DNA of 64,000 nt from Frankia gtarii (GTDB lineage Bacteria; Actinomycetota; Actinomycetes; Frankiales; Frankiaceae), in assembly GCF_025403375.1 (NCBI RefSeq), contig NZ_JAMPTM010000006.1, positions 1 through 64,000 of the forward strand, read 5' to 3'. A program made the translations under genes and the position numbers. Each line of letters begins with the position of its first letter. Within the stretch, counting starts at the first letter, position 1. The notes below the pieces were generated by a model. That model did no database searches. It was not told the origin of the DNA and was given only the letters and a program-made list of their open reading frames with translations. Shown piece after piece: positions 43,906-52,837 of this stretch.

Positions 43906-44802
43906 ATGGGATCGCTGGACGGTCGCGTGGCCATCGTCACCGGCGCGGGACGTGGCATCGGGGCATCGGTCGCGAAGCTCTTCGCGCTGGAAGGCGCGTC
44001 GGTCGTCGTCAATGACGTCGGCGCGTCGCTGAGCGGACTGGAGTCCGACGGCAGCCCGGGTGAGGAGCTCGTGCGCGAGATTCAGGCCTCGGGAGGCAGG
44101 GCGCTGGCCAACGGGGCCGACGTCAGCGATCACGAAGCCGTCCAGGAGATGGTGGCGTCCGCCGTCGACACCTTCGGCAAGCTCGACATCCTCGTCAACG
44201 TTGCCGGCATTCTGCGAGACCGGATGATCTTCAACATGACCGAGACCGAATGGGACGCGGTCATCCGGGTGCATCTCAAGGGCCACTTCAACACCATTCA
44301 GTCCGCGTCGGCGTACTGGCGGCAGCTCGGGGACCCGAACGCCCAGCACCGCGTCATCAACTACACCTCCCGCGCCGGTCTGCACGGTGCCCCCGGGCAG
44401 CCGAACTACTCCGCGGCCAAGATGGGGATCGTCGGTCTCACGTACTCCTGCGCCGTCGCGTTGAAGCGGTACGGCGTCACCACCAACGCGGTCTCACCGG
44501 CCGCAGCGACCCGGATGACGGACACCGCGCGCAAGTCGGGCGTGGACGGACTTGGCCAGGACGAGCTGTCGCCGGACAACATTGCGCCCCTCGCGGCCTG
44601 GCTCGCCTCCGAACAGTCCGGATGGTGCAACGGTCATGTTCTTCACGCCCGCGGGCTGGAGATCAACCTGTACAGCGACCCGAAGCCCATCGCCACCGTC
44701 CGAGCGCCAGGAAAGGCATGGAACCTGGGAACCCTCGGCAAGGAACTCGAGGCCACCTTCCGGCCGATCACCGACGCGGCCCCGGTGAACCCCTTCGTAT
44801 GA
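43906..44802 (+). CDS. SDR-family dehydrogenase, 3-hydroxyacyl-CoA dehydrogenase-like
   Basis: 298-aa SDR: TGAGRGIG cofactor loop (about residues 13-20), 'NVAGILRDRMIFNMTE' and YSAAK active site, the pattern of the peroxisomal multifunctional-enzyme-2-like hydroxyacyl-CoA dehydrogenases. Likely oxidises the 3-hydroxyacyl-CoA made by the MaoC pair of this operon. The start MGSLDG at 43906 follows GGGAG; the frame extends upstream into the promoter. Its stop overlaps the next start (ATGA). Confidence 0.87.
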   Translation: MGSLDGRVAIVTGAGRGIGASVAKLFALEGASVVVNDVGASLSGLESDGSPGEELVREIQASGGRALANGADVSDHEAVQEMVASAVDTFGKLDILVNVAGILRDRMIFNMTETEWDAVIRVHLKGHFNTIQSASAYWRQLGDPNAQHRVINYTSRAGLHGAPGQPNYSAAKMGIVGLTYSCAVALKRYGVTTNAVSPAAATRMTDTARKSGVDGLGQDELSPDNIAPLAAWLASEQSGWCNGHVLHARGLEINLYSDPKPIATVRAPGKAWNLGTLGKELEATFRPITDAAPVNPFV

Positions 44803-45965
44803 GCATCCGAGGCAAGGCCTTCATCGCCGGGGCCTACGAGCATCCCGGGCGCGAGCTCCCCGACCATTCGATCCCGCGAATCCACGCCGAGGTCGCGCTG
44901 GGCGCACTCGCCGACGCCGGACTGACCCTCGCCGACGTCGACGCCTACTTCTGCGCCGCCGACGCCCCGGGCCTGGGCGGGCTCGCCATGGCCGACTATC
45001 TCGGCCTGCGCGTCCGGTACATGGACAGCTCCGACATGGGCGGATCGGTCTACCTCAGCCACGTCGGCCACGCGGCGGCGGCCATCGCCGCCGGCAAGTG
45101 CAACGTCGCCCTCATCACGCTCGGGGGGCGTCCCCGTACGACGTCACTGCGAGCGCCCGGCCAGCTCATGGGCGCGCCCCCGGAAGCCGGATTCGAGCCG
45201 GTCTTCGGCCTGAACGTGAGCGCGGTGTACGCACTGGCGGCGGCCCGGCACGTGTATCGGTACGGCACGACCAGTGAGCAGCTCGCGGAGATCAAGGTGG
45301 CGGCATCGCTGCACGCCCAGCACAACGAAAACGCCCTGCTCCGTAAGCCCGTCACCGTCGAGCAGGTCGTCTCCTCGCCCATGGTCAGCAGCCCGCTGCA
45401 CCGACTCGACTGCTGCGTCGTCACCGACGGCGGCGGGGCGCTGGTCCTGGTCAACGAGGACATCGCCCGCGGCCTCGACCGGCGGTGCGTGAAGGTCCTC
45501 GGGCACGGCGAGGCGATCGAGCACAGCCACGGCGGCTGGCAGGACATCACCGTCACCGGCGCCGTGCGGTCGGGACGGGACGCCTTCGAGGAGGCCCGCG
45601 TCACTCCCGCCGACGTCGACTACGTCGGTCTGTACGACTCCTTCACCATCACCGCGCTGCTGGCCATCGAGGATCTCGGCTTCTGCGCGAAGGGCGAGGG
45701 CGGACGCTTCGTCCTGGACGGCGCGCTGCACGCGCCACACGGCGTGCTGCCGTTCAACACCGACGGCGGCTCGCTGTGCAACAACCATCCCGCCAACCGT
45801 GGCGGGATGACCAAGATTATCGAGGCGGTCCGCCAGGTGCGTGGCGAGGCGCATCCCGCGGTGCAGGTACCCGGGTGCGAGATCGCCCTCGCACACGGGA
45901 CCGGCGGCTGGTTGACGACCCGCATGGGCAACGCGACGGTCATCCTCGGGAGGGAGGACGCGTGA
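44799..45965 (+). CDS. Thiolase-fold protein lacking the nucleophilic Cys (Ltp2-like aldolase candidate)
   Basis: 388-aa protein of the SCPx/lipid-transfer-protein thiolase group. Compared with the active thiolase at 15344-16549, the Cys segment '[10 protein letters not shown]' is replaced by 'DSSDMGGSVY', so a normal thiolase reaction is unlikely; 'YDSFTIT' replaces 'HDCFT'. Steroid-degrading actinobacteria use such Cys-less proteins (Ltp2) as retro-aldolases that need a DUF35 partner, and a stand-alone DUF35 gene follows here with a 4-base overlap. By analogy it would cleave a tertiary 3-hydroxyacyl-CoA formed by the MaoC pair. Analogy and context, not proof. Confidence 0.75.
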   Translation: MSIRGKAFIAGAYEHPGRELPDHSIPRIHAEVALGALADAGLTLADVDAYFCAADAPGLGGLAMADYLGLRVRYMDSSDMGGSVYLSHVGHAAAAIAAGKCNVALITLGGRPRTTSLRAPGQLMGAPPEAGFEPVFGLNVSAVYALAAARHVYRYGTTSEQLAEIKVAASLHAQHNENALLRKPVTVEQVVSSPMVSSPLHRLDCCVVTDGGGALVLVNEDIARGLDRRCVKVLGHGEAIEHSHGGWQDITVTGAVRSGRDAFEEARVTPADVDYVGLYDSFTITALLAIEDLGFCAKGEGGRFVLDGALHAPHGVLPFNTDGGSLCNNHPANRGGMTKIIEAVRQVRGEAHPAVQVPGCEIALAHGTGGWLTTRMGNATVILGREDA

Positions 45966-46390
45966 CGCTCCCCGCGCCGGTTCCGGACATCACGCCGGAG
46001 ACCGAGACCTTCTGGAAGGCGACCGCAACGGGACGCCTGCTGATTCAGCGCTGTGCCGAGTGCGATCGGTGCGTGTGGTACCCGCGGTTTCTCTGCCCGG
46101 CCTGTCACAGCACCGACCTGCTGTGGACGGCGGCATCCGGGCGCGGCACGGTGCACAGCACGACGGTGACCAGCCGCGGGATCCTCGACTACAAGGACGC
46201 GGGGAGCTACGTACTCGCGCTCGTCGAACTCGACGAGGGTCCCAAGATGCTCACGAACGTCGTGGAGTGCGACCCGGCCGAGGTGTTCATCGGGCAGTGC
46301 GTCGAGGTCGTCTTCCACGACACCGGCGCGGGCGTGGCGCTTCCCCGTTTCCGCCCGGTCACCGAGGCCGCCGCCATCCCTGGGGCCTGA
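45962..46390 (+). CDS. Stand-alone DUF35 OB-fold/zinc-ribbon partner protein
   Basis: 142-aa protein: N-terminal helix, zinc ribbon 'CAECDRCVWYPRFLCPAC' (CxxC…CxxC, about residues 26-43) and an OB-fold ('GRGTVHSTTVTSRGILDYK'). DUF35 proteins partner thiolase-fold enzymes; its GTG overlaps the stop of the Cys-less thiolase-like gene, so the two probably form one aldolase complex. The other module carries its DUF35 as a fusion (16550-17971). Confidence 0.85.
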   Translation: MTLPAPVPDITPETETFWKATATGRLLIQRCAECDRCVWYPRFLCPACHSTDLLWTAASGRGTVHSTTVTSRGILDYKDAGSYVLALVELDEGPKMLTNVVECDPAEVFIGQCVEVVFHDTGAGVALPRFRPVTEAAAIPGA

Positions 46391-46391
46391 C

Positions 46392-46832
46392 ATGGCACCG
46401 TCCCGCTTCGTCGTCGAGCAGGGTCACCTGCTCGCCTTCGGTCGTGCCATCGGGGCCCCGCCACCCGGCCTCGCCGGCCTCGCCGCGCTCGACCCTCCTG
46501 CGCCGGTGCCCCCGACCTTCGTCGCGGCGTCCGCGCTGCACGATTCGGAGCACCTGCGTAACCTTCGGCCGACCGGGCCGCTCGCGGCATTACCGGACGG
46601 CGGTTCCCTCCTGCACGCGGAGCAGCACTTCGAATACCACGCGCCGATCCGCGTGGGCGACGTTCTCGAGGTCGAGCGAACCGACGGCCGTCGGTGGGAG
46701 AAGAAAAGTCGCCACGGCGGCCGCCTGCGGTTCCGTGAAGTCATCACCGATTACCGGTTCCCGAACGGTGCGCTGAGCGTGCGGTCCCGGATGATCCTGG
46801 TGGAGACGCCACCCGCGGAGGGGATGCCATGA
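46392..46832 (+). CDS. MaoC-like hydratase, N-terminal-type hot-dog subunit
   Basis: 146-aa paralogue of 23211-23750, sharing 'LHAEQHFEYHAPIRVGDVLEV' and 'RWEKKSRHGGRLRFRE'. It lacks the Asp-His motif and is expected to pair with the next protein as a heteromeric enoyl-CoA hydratase able to take bulky substrates. Starts one base after the DUF35 stop; stop overlaps the partner start. Confidence 0.8.
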   Translation: MAPSRFVVEQGHLLAFGRAIGAPPPGLAGLAALDPPAPVPPTFVAASALHDSEHLRNLRPTGPLAALPDGGSLLHAEQHFEYHAPIRVGDVLEVERTDGRRWEKKSRHGGRLRFREVITDYRFPNGALSVRSRMILVETPPAEGMP

Positions 46833-47248
46833 TCCTCCCCCGGATCGGGGACCAGCGCCGGGCGGTGGTCTGTCCCGAAGTGACCCGCACGCAGATCGTG
46901 CAGTTCGCCGGCGCGACGGGCGACCTCAGCCCGCTGCACGTGGACGAGCCGGCCGCCATGGAACTCGGTTACCCGTCAGTCATGGCCCACGGCATGCTCA
47001 CGATGGCGGTGACGGGCTCGCTTCTCACCGAGTGGTGGGGCGACGACCGCCTCACCGCCTTCGGCGCCCGGTTTCTGGCCTCCGTGTGGCCCGGTGACGA
47101 ACTCACGGCCGTGGCTGTCGTGACGGCGGTGCGGGAGGCCCGGCCGGGATCATGCGTCGATCTTCAGCTGACGACGACGAACCAGTCCGGCGTGGTGGTG
47201 CTGACCGGTACGGCGACCGTCCGCATGCTCGAGCCGGTGGGGGAATGA
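46829..47248 (+). CDS. MaoC-family enoyl-CoA hydratase, catalytic subunit
   Basis: 139-aa hot-dog hydratase with the motif 'GATGDLSPLHVDE' (Asp and His catalytic, about residues 30-42) and 'MAHGMLTMAVTGSLLTEW'. Paralogue of 23747-24163. With the dehydrogenase, Cys-less thiolase and DUF35 protein of the same operon it gives hydration, oxidation or retro-aldol steps of a side-chain degradation cycle. Its stop overlaps a 24-codon frame described separately. Confidence 0.86.
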   Translation: MILPRIGDQRRAVVCPEVTRTQIVQFAGATGDLSPLHVDEPAAMELGYPSVMAHGMLTMAVTGSLLTEWWGDDRLTAFGARFLASVWPGDELTAVAVVTAVREARPGSCVDLQLTTTNQSGVVVLTGTATVRMLEPVGE

Positions 47249-47319
47249 CTGTGTGCGGAACCGACCAGACCGCCTTCGACGCGACGTTCGCCGCGGGTGC
47301 CGTGGAGGCGCATCGGTGA
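47245..47319 (+). CDS. Possible 24-aa coupling peptide or gene remnant
   Basis: Reading frame MTVCGTDQTAFDATFAAGAV…HR whose ATG overlaps the hydratase stop (ATGA at 47245-47248) and whose TGA overlaps the CoA-transferase GTG (GTGA at 47316-47319). It thus fills the only gap in an otherwise fully overlapping stretch. It may be translated merely to carry ribosomes to the next gene, or be what is left of a deleted gene. No family is recognised. Confidence 0.4.
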   Translation: MTVCGTDQTAFDATFAAGAVEAHR

Positions 47320-48575
47320 CTATTTATCGTAAAGCGCAGGACGCGCTGTCGCTCATTCCGGACGGTTCATGGATTGTCGCCGGGCCCGGCTGTGGCGCGC
47401 CCCGGACGTTACTCGCGGAACTCGGCGCGGCCGCGACGGGACGGGGATGGACACTCGGCAGCGGCCTGCTCCTCGGGGACCTTCCGTTCCTCGACGCGGT
47501 GCGTTTCGGCGAGCTGTGCTACCGGACGTGGCACGTCTCGGCCGCCGCCCGCGGCCCAGTGGCGGAGGGCACCGTCGGCTATGTTCCGATGCGCTCCTCG
47601 CGGCTGCACGCGATGCTCGTCGCCCGTCCACTCGGCGCCGCACTGGTCCGGGTCACCCCGCCGGACGGATCGGGGCGGGTGTCGTTGGGCCCGTCGGTGA
47701 GCTACGGTCTCAGCGCGCTGGAACTGGCTGCGGTGCGCATCGGCGAGGTCGACCCGGATCTCCCGCGGACCTGCGGCGAGACCGAGGTGGACGAGTCCGT
47801 CTTCGACGCTCTGGTGGAGGCGGACACCCCGGCCGCGTACCACCGGTCGCAGCCGCCCGACGAGACCAGCCGGCGCATCGCCGAGGTGGTGCTGGACCTG
47901 CTGCCGCCCGGTCCGGTGCTGCAGATCGGTATCGGTGCCATCCCGGAATCGCTCGTCGGCGTCCTGGCCGAGGCTGACTTCGGACCGCTGCGTTTCGCCG
48001 GCATGGGCACCGACCAGATGGTCGATCTCTTGGAACGCGCGGCGCCGCGCGGCGCGGCGAGCGGGCCCGGGATCGGGCCCGAGCCGGCGATCCTCTCACC
48101 CGAACTCATGGGTTCTGAGCGTCTCATGCGGTTCGCCGATCGCAATCCGAGTGTCGTCCTGCGCCCGTCGACGTACGCACACGACCCGGCGCGCCTCGGC
48201 GCCATGGACCGCTTCGTGAGCGTCAACTCGGCGCTCGAAGTCGACCTGCTCGGCAACGTCAACAGCGAGATGCTCCGGAGCCAGCAGGTGTCCGGCGTCG
48301 GCGGCAGTCTCGACTTCGTCGAAGCGGCGGGCCGGTCCAACGGCGGGCTGCGGATCATCGCGCTGCCCTCGGCCACCTCCGGCGCGCGCCACTCGAAGAT
48401 CGTCGCTCGGGTCGAGGCGGTGACCCTGCCACGGATGTGCGTCGACGTCGTCGTCACCGAACACGGTGTCGCCCGACTCGACGGCCTCAGCACCGTCGAG
48501 CGTGCCGAGGCCCTCATCGCGATAGCACACCCTGACCACCGCGACGCGCTGGCTGACAACGGCGGGAAGGAATAG
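47316..48575 (+). CDS. Acetyl-CoA hydrolase/4-hydroxybutyrate CoA-transferase family protein
   Basis: About 419-aa family I CoA-transferase of the single-chain type: N-terminal '[28 protein letters not shown]', C-terminal '[17 protein letters not shown]', and '[16 protein letters not shown]', where the Glu is at the normal catalytic position of the family. It moves CoA to or from a pathway acid. GTG at 47316 has GGAGG 8 bases upstream; the frame continues upstream to 47253 without a good start. Confidence 0.83.
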   Translation: MTIYRKAQDALSLIPDGSWIVAGPGCGAPRTLLAELGAAATGRGWTLGSGLLLGDLPFLDAVRFGELCYRTWHVSAAARGPVAEGTVGYVPMRSSRLHAMLVARPLGAALVRVTPPDGSGRVSLGPSVSYGLSALELAAVRIGEVDPDLPRTCGETEVDESVFDALVEADTPAAYHRSQPPDETSRRIAEVVLDLLPPGPVLQIGIGAIPESLVGVLAEADFGPLRFAGMGTDQMVDLLERAAPRGAASGPGIGPEPAILSPELMGSERLMRFADRNPSVVLRPSTYAHDPARLGAMDRFVSVNSALEVDLLGNVNSEMLRSQQVSGVGGSLDFVEAAGRSNGGLRIIALPSATSGARHSKIVARVEAVTLPRMCVDVVVTEHGVARLDGLSTVERAEALIAIAHPDHRDALADNGGKE

Positions 48576-48579
48576 CGCC

Positions 48580-49077
48580 ATGACCGTGCACCAGCGGCGG
48601 GGGCGTTGGTTCGAGGAGCTCGTGGTCGGCGACGTCTACCGCCACCGCCCGGGCAGGACCGTCACCGAGGCCGACAACGTCCTGTTCACGACCCTGACCG
48701 GCAATACCCAGAGCCTGCACCTCGACGCGGCATTTGCCTCGACGACGGAGTTCGGACAGCGCCTGGTAAACAGCCTGTTCACCATGTCGACCGTCGTCGG
48801 CCTCTCGGTCGCGGATCTCACCGAGGGCACGACGGTGGCCAATCTGGGCTTCACTTCCATCAGCTTTCCGGCTCCGGTCTTCGTCGGCGACACCCTCTAC
48901 GCGGAAACCGAGGTCATCGGCACCCGGGAGTCCGCGTCTCGGCCAGGACAGGGCGTCGTGACCTTCGAGCACCGAGGTCTCAATCAGCGCGGTGCGCTGG
49001 TCTGCGCGGCGGCACGGGCCGCGCTCGTGCTGGGCCGGGCAGCCGGGGAGGCTGCCGCGGCCGTGCCCACCAGGTAG
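48580..49077 (+). CDS. MaoC-family dehydratase (single-domain, mesaconyl-CoA-hydratase-like)
   Basis: 165-aa hot-dog hydratase, different in type from the paired MaoC proteins: '[42 protein letters not shown]'. The usual Asp of the motif appears as Asn-Thr in '[10 protein letters not shown]', with the His kept, as in some mesaconyl-CoA and methylfumaryl-type hydratases. Acts on a small enoyl-CoA. Directly follows the CoA-transferase gene (4-base gap). Confidence 0.8.
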   Translation: MTVHQRRGRWFEELVVGDVYRHRPGRTVTEADNVLFTTLTGNTQSLHLDAAFASTTEFGQRLVNSLFTMSTVVGLSVADLTEGTTVANLGFTSISFPAPVFVGDTLYAETEVIGTRESASRPGQGVVTFEHRGLNQRGALVCAAARAALVLGRAAGEAAAAVPTR

Positions 49078-49089
49078 GGAGAACTCGTC

Positions 49090-50655
49090 ATGACCATTGA
49101 CATCAACCCCGGCGCGACGGGCATCGACGTCGTGGAGCCGAGAATGCGCGAGGTCCGCTGCCCCGCGGACGGCCGTCTGGTGGGCAGCGTGCCCGACATG
49201 GGTCCGGCGCAGGTCGCGGCGGCCGCGGCCCGGCTGCGTGCCGCGCAGCCGGCCTGGGAAGATCTCGGCCCCGACGGCAGGTCACGCCACATGCTGCGTT
49301 TTCTCGACTGGCTCCTCGACAATGAAAAACGTCTGGTCGGGATCATGCAGGAGGAAACCGGAAAGTCCTGGGGCGATGCGGGCCTCGAGATCGGCATGGC
49401 CGTGGATCTGATCAACTACTACGGCAAGCACACGAAGGACTTCCTCGCGGACCGGAAGGTGAGGTCGTGGGGCGCCTCGGGCCTCACCAAGCGTCTGCGC
49501 GTGTTAGCGCGGCCCTACCAGCTCGTCGGCATGCTCACCCCGTGGAACGGCCCGCTCGGCGGTCCCATGCTCGACGGAGTGCCCGCCCTCATGGCCGGCG
49601 CGGCGGTCATGTTCAAGCCGTCCGAGTTCACGCCGATGACCTGGGCCGAGGCAACTCGCGGGTGGCTTGAGGACATCGGCGCGCCACCTGTCCTGGCCAC
49701 CATGACGGGCGGGCCGGAGACCGGCGCCGCGGTCGTCGAGGAAGTGGACATGATCATGTTCACCGGTTCCACCCGGACCGGTCGGAAGATCGCGGCGCGG
49801 GCGGCGGAGCGCCTCGTGCCGTGCAGTCTCGAGCTCGGCGGCAAGGACGCAATGGTTGTGCTGTCCGACGCGGATCTGGAGCGCTCGGCCCGCGCGGCGG
49901 TGTGGGGATCGATGTGGAACTCCGGCCAGATCTGTATCTCCGTCGAACGATGCTACGTCGAGGCGCCCATCTACGACGAGTTCGTCGCGAAGGTCGTCGA
50001 CATAGCCGGCAGCCTGCGCCAGGGCATGGATCCCGACGGCAGTTACAGCTCCGACATCGGCGCGATGGCCAACGCCAACCAACTCCAGACGGTCGAACGT
50101 CATGTCGACGAGGCGGTCCGCCAGGGCGCCAGGGTTCTTACCGGCGGCAGGCGGCGCGAAGAGGGCCTTTTCTTCGAGCCGACCGTTCTGCTCGACGTCG
50201 ACCACTCGATGACGTGCATGCGGGAGGAGACCTTCGGTCCGACGCTTCCCATCATGAAGGTGGCGGATGAGGAAGAAGCGATCCGACTGACGAACGATTC
50301 GCCCTACGGCCTCTCCGCGAGTGTGTGGACCCGGGACCGGAAGCGGGCGGACCGGGTGGCACGGCGCATCGAGGCCGGTGCCGTCAACATCAACAATGTT
50401 ATGATCAGCACCTTTCAGCTCCCCCTCCCGATGAGCGGCTGGAAGACCTCGGGCCTGGGTAGCCGTTCCGGGGGCGCGAACGGAGTACTGAAGTACTGCC
50501 GGCAGCAGTCCATCGTTTCCGAGCGGATCAGGCTCAGGACAGAGCTGCACTGGTACCCCTACACGCCGAAGGGCAGTCGGCTGCAGTCGCGGCTGCTCCG
50601 TCTGACCGGCGCCCGGGACTGGCGGCGGCGACTCGGCCGTGAGCCGAAGCACTGA
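49090..50655 (+). CDS. Aldehyde dehydrogenase, succinate-semialdehyde type
   Basis: 521-aa aldehyde dehydrogenase with 'ELGGKDAMVVLSDADLER' (Glu base) and 'NSGQICISVERCYVE' (Cys nucleophile), 'FTGSTRTGRKIAARAAERLV' cofactor motif. It has a longer C-terminal tail (about 40 residues, ending 'RDWRRRLGREPKH') than most. GGGAG precedes the ATG. Last gene of the operon; convergent with the GMC oxidoreductase. Confidence 0.9.
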   Translation: MTIDINPGATGIDVVEPRMREVRCPADGRLVGSVPDMGPAQVAAAAARLRAAQPAWEDLGPDGRSRHMLRFLDWLLDNEKRLVGIMQEETGKSWGDAGLEIGMAVDLINYYGKHTKDFLADRKVRSWGASGLTKRLRVLARPYQLVGMLTPWNGPLGGPMLDGVPALMAGAAVMFKPSEFTPMTWAEATRGWLEDIGAPPVLATMTGGPETGAAVVEEVDMIMFTGSTRTGRKIAARAAERLVPCSLELGGKDAMVVLSDADLERSARAAVWGSMWNSGQICISVERCYVEAPIYDEFVAKVVDIAGSLRQGMDPDGSYSSDIGAMANANQLQTVERHVDEAVRQGARVLTGGRRREEGLFFEPTVLLDVDHSMTCMREETFGPTLPIMKVADEEEAIRLTNDSPYGLSASVWTRDRKRADRVARRIEAGAVNINNVMISTFQLPLPMSGWKTSGLGSRSGGANGVLKYCRQQSIVSERIRLRTELHWYPYTPKGSRLQSRLLRLTGARDWRRRLGREPKH

Positions 50656-50740
50656 GCGCGTCGATCAGCGCATCGATCCTCCTGGCAGTACCGGTGGCGG
50701 CAGCGGAACAGGCGGCATGAACGCGAGAACTTCGACGCGG

Positions 50741-52342
50741 TCAGGACCGGCCCAGGACCAGTTCCGCGCCGCGTTCGCCGATCATCATGGAGGGCGCGTT
50801 GGTGTTTCCGGTCGTCACGTTCGGCATGATCGACGCGTCCACGACCCGTAGGTTGGCGATGCCACGCACACGCAGTTCCGGGTCGAGGACCGCGGCGTCG
50901 TCCACGCCCATCTTGCAGCTTCCGACGGGGTGGTAGGACGGCACCGCGTAGTCGCGGACGTAGTTGATCCAGTCGGCCTCGGTCGCGCAGTCGGCCTCCG
51001 GCTGGAACTGTCCCCTGGTGATCTCGGCCATGGCCGGCTGGGCCATGATCTCGTGCACCATCTTGGCGCCGCGCACAGTGTCGCGCAGGTCGTCGGGATG
51101 GCCGAGGAGCTGCATCTCGATTCGGGGCCCGAGGGTCGGGTCCGAACCATGCAGGCTGATGCGCCCGCGGTTGCGCGTGTGCGTGAAGGTTGAGGACGCG
51201 GTGAAGCCCAGCTCCCTGGCCGGCTGGACGTCGAACATTCCGCGGTCGTCCACGTTGCGGGTGATCGCGAAGGGCGTGAACTGTAGCTGGATGTCCGGCG
51301 AGGCGAGGCTCGCGTCGGACCTTGCCATGACCTGGACCTGAACGATCGTCATGGCCAGGATGCCGCCGCCGTGCAGCGCGAAGTCCGTGACCGCCTTCGT
51401 GCCGTCGCTGAGCCTCGGCTTGTTGATGGTGTGCATCGTCGTGCGGTATCGCTGCATCAGGTAGGCGTGCTCGTGCAGGTTCTCCCCGACGCCGGGTAGG
51501 TCGAGTACCACGGGAATGTTGTGGTCCTCCAGATGCGCGCGAGGGCCGATGCCCGACTGCAGGAGCAGTTTGGGGGATGCCAGGGTTCCGGCGCTCAGGA
51601 TGACCTCTTGGCGGGCCCGAGCCTGGCGCAACTCTCCTCGGTGGCGGTACTCCACGCCGACGGCTGCCGTGCCTTCGAGCAGGACCCTGTGGGCGAAGGC
51701 GTTGGTCCGCACGGTGAGGAGCTTCTTCGAGGCGACCCGTTTGATGTACTCGCGCGACGACTGCGAGCGGGTGCCCCGGCGATGGTTGACCTGGGCGAGC
51801 GCGATGCCCTCCTGCTGCTCGCCGTTGTAGTCCGCGGTCTCGGTGTAGCCGGCCTGCCTGGCCGCCTTGATGTAGGTCTGGTTGGCCTCGCCCCGGTTCT
51901 CCTGGACGCACACGGACACGGGCCCGCTGCCCCCGCGGAACGTGTTCTCGCCGCCCTCCCAGGTCTCGATCTTCTTGAATGCGGGGAGGACGGAATCGTA
52001 ATCCCAGCCCTTGCACCCGAGCTGGGCCCAGCCGTCGTAGTCGGCGCGGTTGCCGCGAATGTAGACGCAGGAGTTGATCGATCCCCCGCCGCCCATCACC
52101 CTGCCCGCCATCCAGGCCTCGGGGCGGTTGCGGCGTGAGGGGTCGGGTTCGGCGGGGTACTTCCAGTTGGCCTTCTTGTAGGCCACCGCGACTCCGGCCG
52201 GGATGAGGATCTCGAGACGTCTGTCGCTGCCACCCGCTTCGAGGAGGAGAACCTTGGCATTGGCCTCGGCCAGCCGACTGGCGATCACGGAGCCGGACGA
52301 GCCACCGCCCACCACCACGTAATCGAAGACCTCATCCGTCAT
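50741..52342 (-). CDS. GMC-family FAD alcohol dehydrogenase/oxidase
   Basis: 533-aa glucose-methanol-choline oxidoreductase: FAD motif VVGGGSSGSV (about residues 10-19), 'LLLEAGG', GMC signature 'GRVMGGGGSINSCVYIRG' and the C-terminal active-site His region 'PSYHPVGSCKMG' with a second 'TGNTNAPSMMIGERGAELV'. It oxidises a primary or cyclic alcohol, probably the P450 product. GGAG lies 5 bases before the ATG; transcribed from site S9. Confidence 0.92.
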   Translation of the reverse strand: MTDEVFDYVVVGGGSSGSVIASRLAEANAKVLLLEAGGSDRRLEILIPAGVAVAYKKANWKYPAEPDPSRRNRPEAWMAGRVMGGGGSINSCVYIRGNRADYDGWAQLGCKGWDYDSVLPAFKKIETWEGGENTFRGGSGPVSVCVQENRGEANQTYIKAARQAGYTETADYNGEQQEGIALAQVNHRRGTRSQSSREYIKRVASKKLLTVRTNAFAHRVLLEGTAAVGVEYRHRGELRQARARQEVILSAGTLASPKLLLQSGIGPRAHLEDHNIPVVLDLPGVGENLHEHAYLMQRYRTTMHTINKPRLSDGTKAVTDFALHGGGILAMTIVQVQVMARSDASLASPDIQLQFTPFAITRNVDDRGMFDVQPARELGFTASSTFTHTRNRGRISLHGSDPTLGPRIEMQLLGHPDDLRDTVRGAKMVHEIMAQPAMAEITRGQFQPEADCATEADWINYVRDYAVPSYHPVGSCKMGVDDAAVLDPELRVRGIANLRVVDASIMPNVTTGNTNAPSMMIGERGAELVLGRS

Positions 52343-52395
52343 GTCAACTCCAGGCGACGAGGCGCTCGGCGCCCCGGGATTTGTGGCTTACAGAT

Positions 52396-52424
52396 TGCCT
52401 AACGTGGCCCAGAATCTACGTCAA
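52396..52424 (-). promoter_or_regulatory. Promoter/operator site S9
   Basis: Minus strand TTGACG (52424-52419), spacer starting tagattctgggcc, then TTAGGC/TAGGCA at 52402-52396. It contains the TAGATT half-site shared with S7 and lies 54 bases before the GMC gene. It is the outermost site of the island. Confidence 0.6.
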
Positions 52425-52569
52425 GTTTGAAACCGCGGTCAAGGTCTCACGTGTGCGGAGCCTGTTCTTCGCGATGAGCTTATGGTTCGTTACCTTGCGT
52501 CCCCGCGCTCTGGCGCGTGACCCGAGCCGCGTCCAACGCTGCGGTCAGCACCGCCCATGCACACGGCTT

Positions 52570-52819
52570 GGCAGTGCCACGTCCTCCTACTGTAACTGGC
52601 GGGTGGCGATGAGCAGAGCGACAACGGAAAGATCAACAGCGGGGGCGACCAGGGGGCGATGTAGGCGGGAACGCCAAGCCGGATGCCCAGCGCCCACACA
52701 TTGCCGAGCCCGAACAGAAAGCTCAGCGCGACGACGCTGGCGATCAGCGTGGTGACCGCGCCAAGCGCGAACGGCCGCGCCTCCTGGCTCGCAGGTGGAG
52801 TGGTAGACGCGCCGTTCAC
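52570..52819 (-). pseudogene. Broken DUF2637/SpdA-like gene
   Basis: The first about 56 residues (from GTG 52819: 'VVALSFLFGLGNVWALGIRL', then 'GVPAYIAP') match the intact DUF2637 protein at 10406-11437. The frame then shifts; the expected second membrane segment 'LVAPAVDLSVVALLIATRQL' continues in another frame and ends at a stop near 52580. The rest of the gene is missing. Its upstream sequence is also the same as that of the intact copy. Confidence 0.75.
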
Positions 52820-52837
52820 TGGTCAATTCCCGCGTGG

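Noticed and set aside
13002-52342. A steroid ring-degradation cluster
   Set aside because: Ltp2-like, MaoC-pair and DUF35 genes resemble sterol side-chain modules, but no KshA, HsaC/HsaD or ketosteroid dehydrogenase is present, so only an analogy is claimed.
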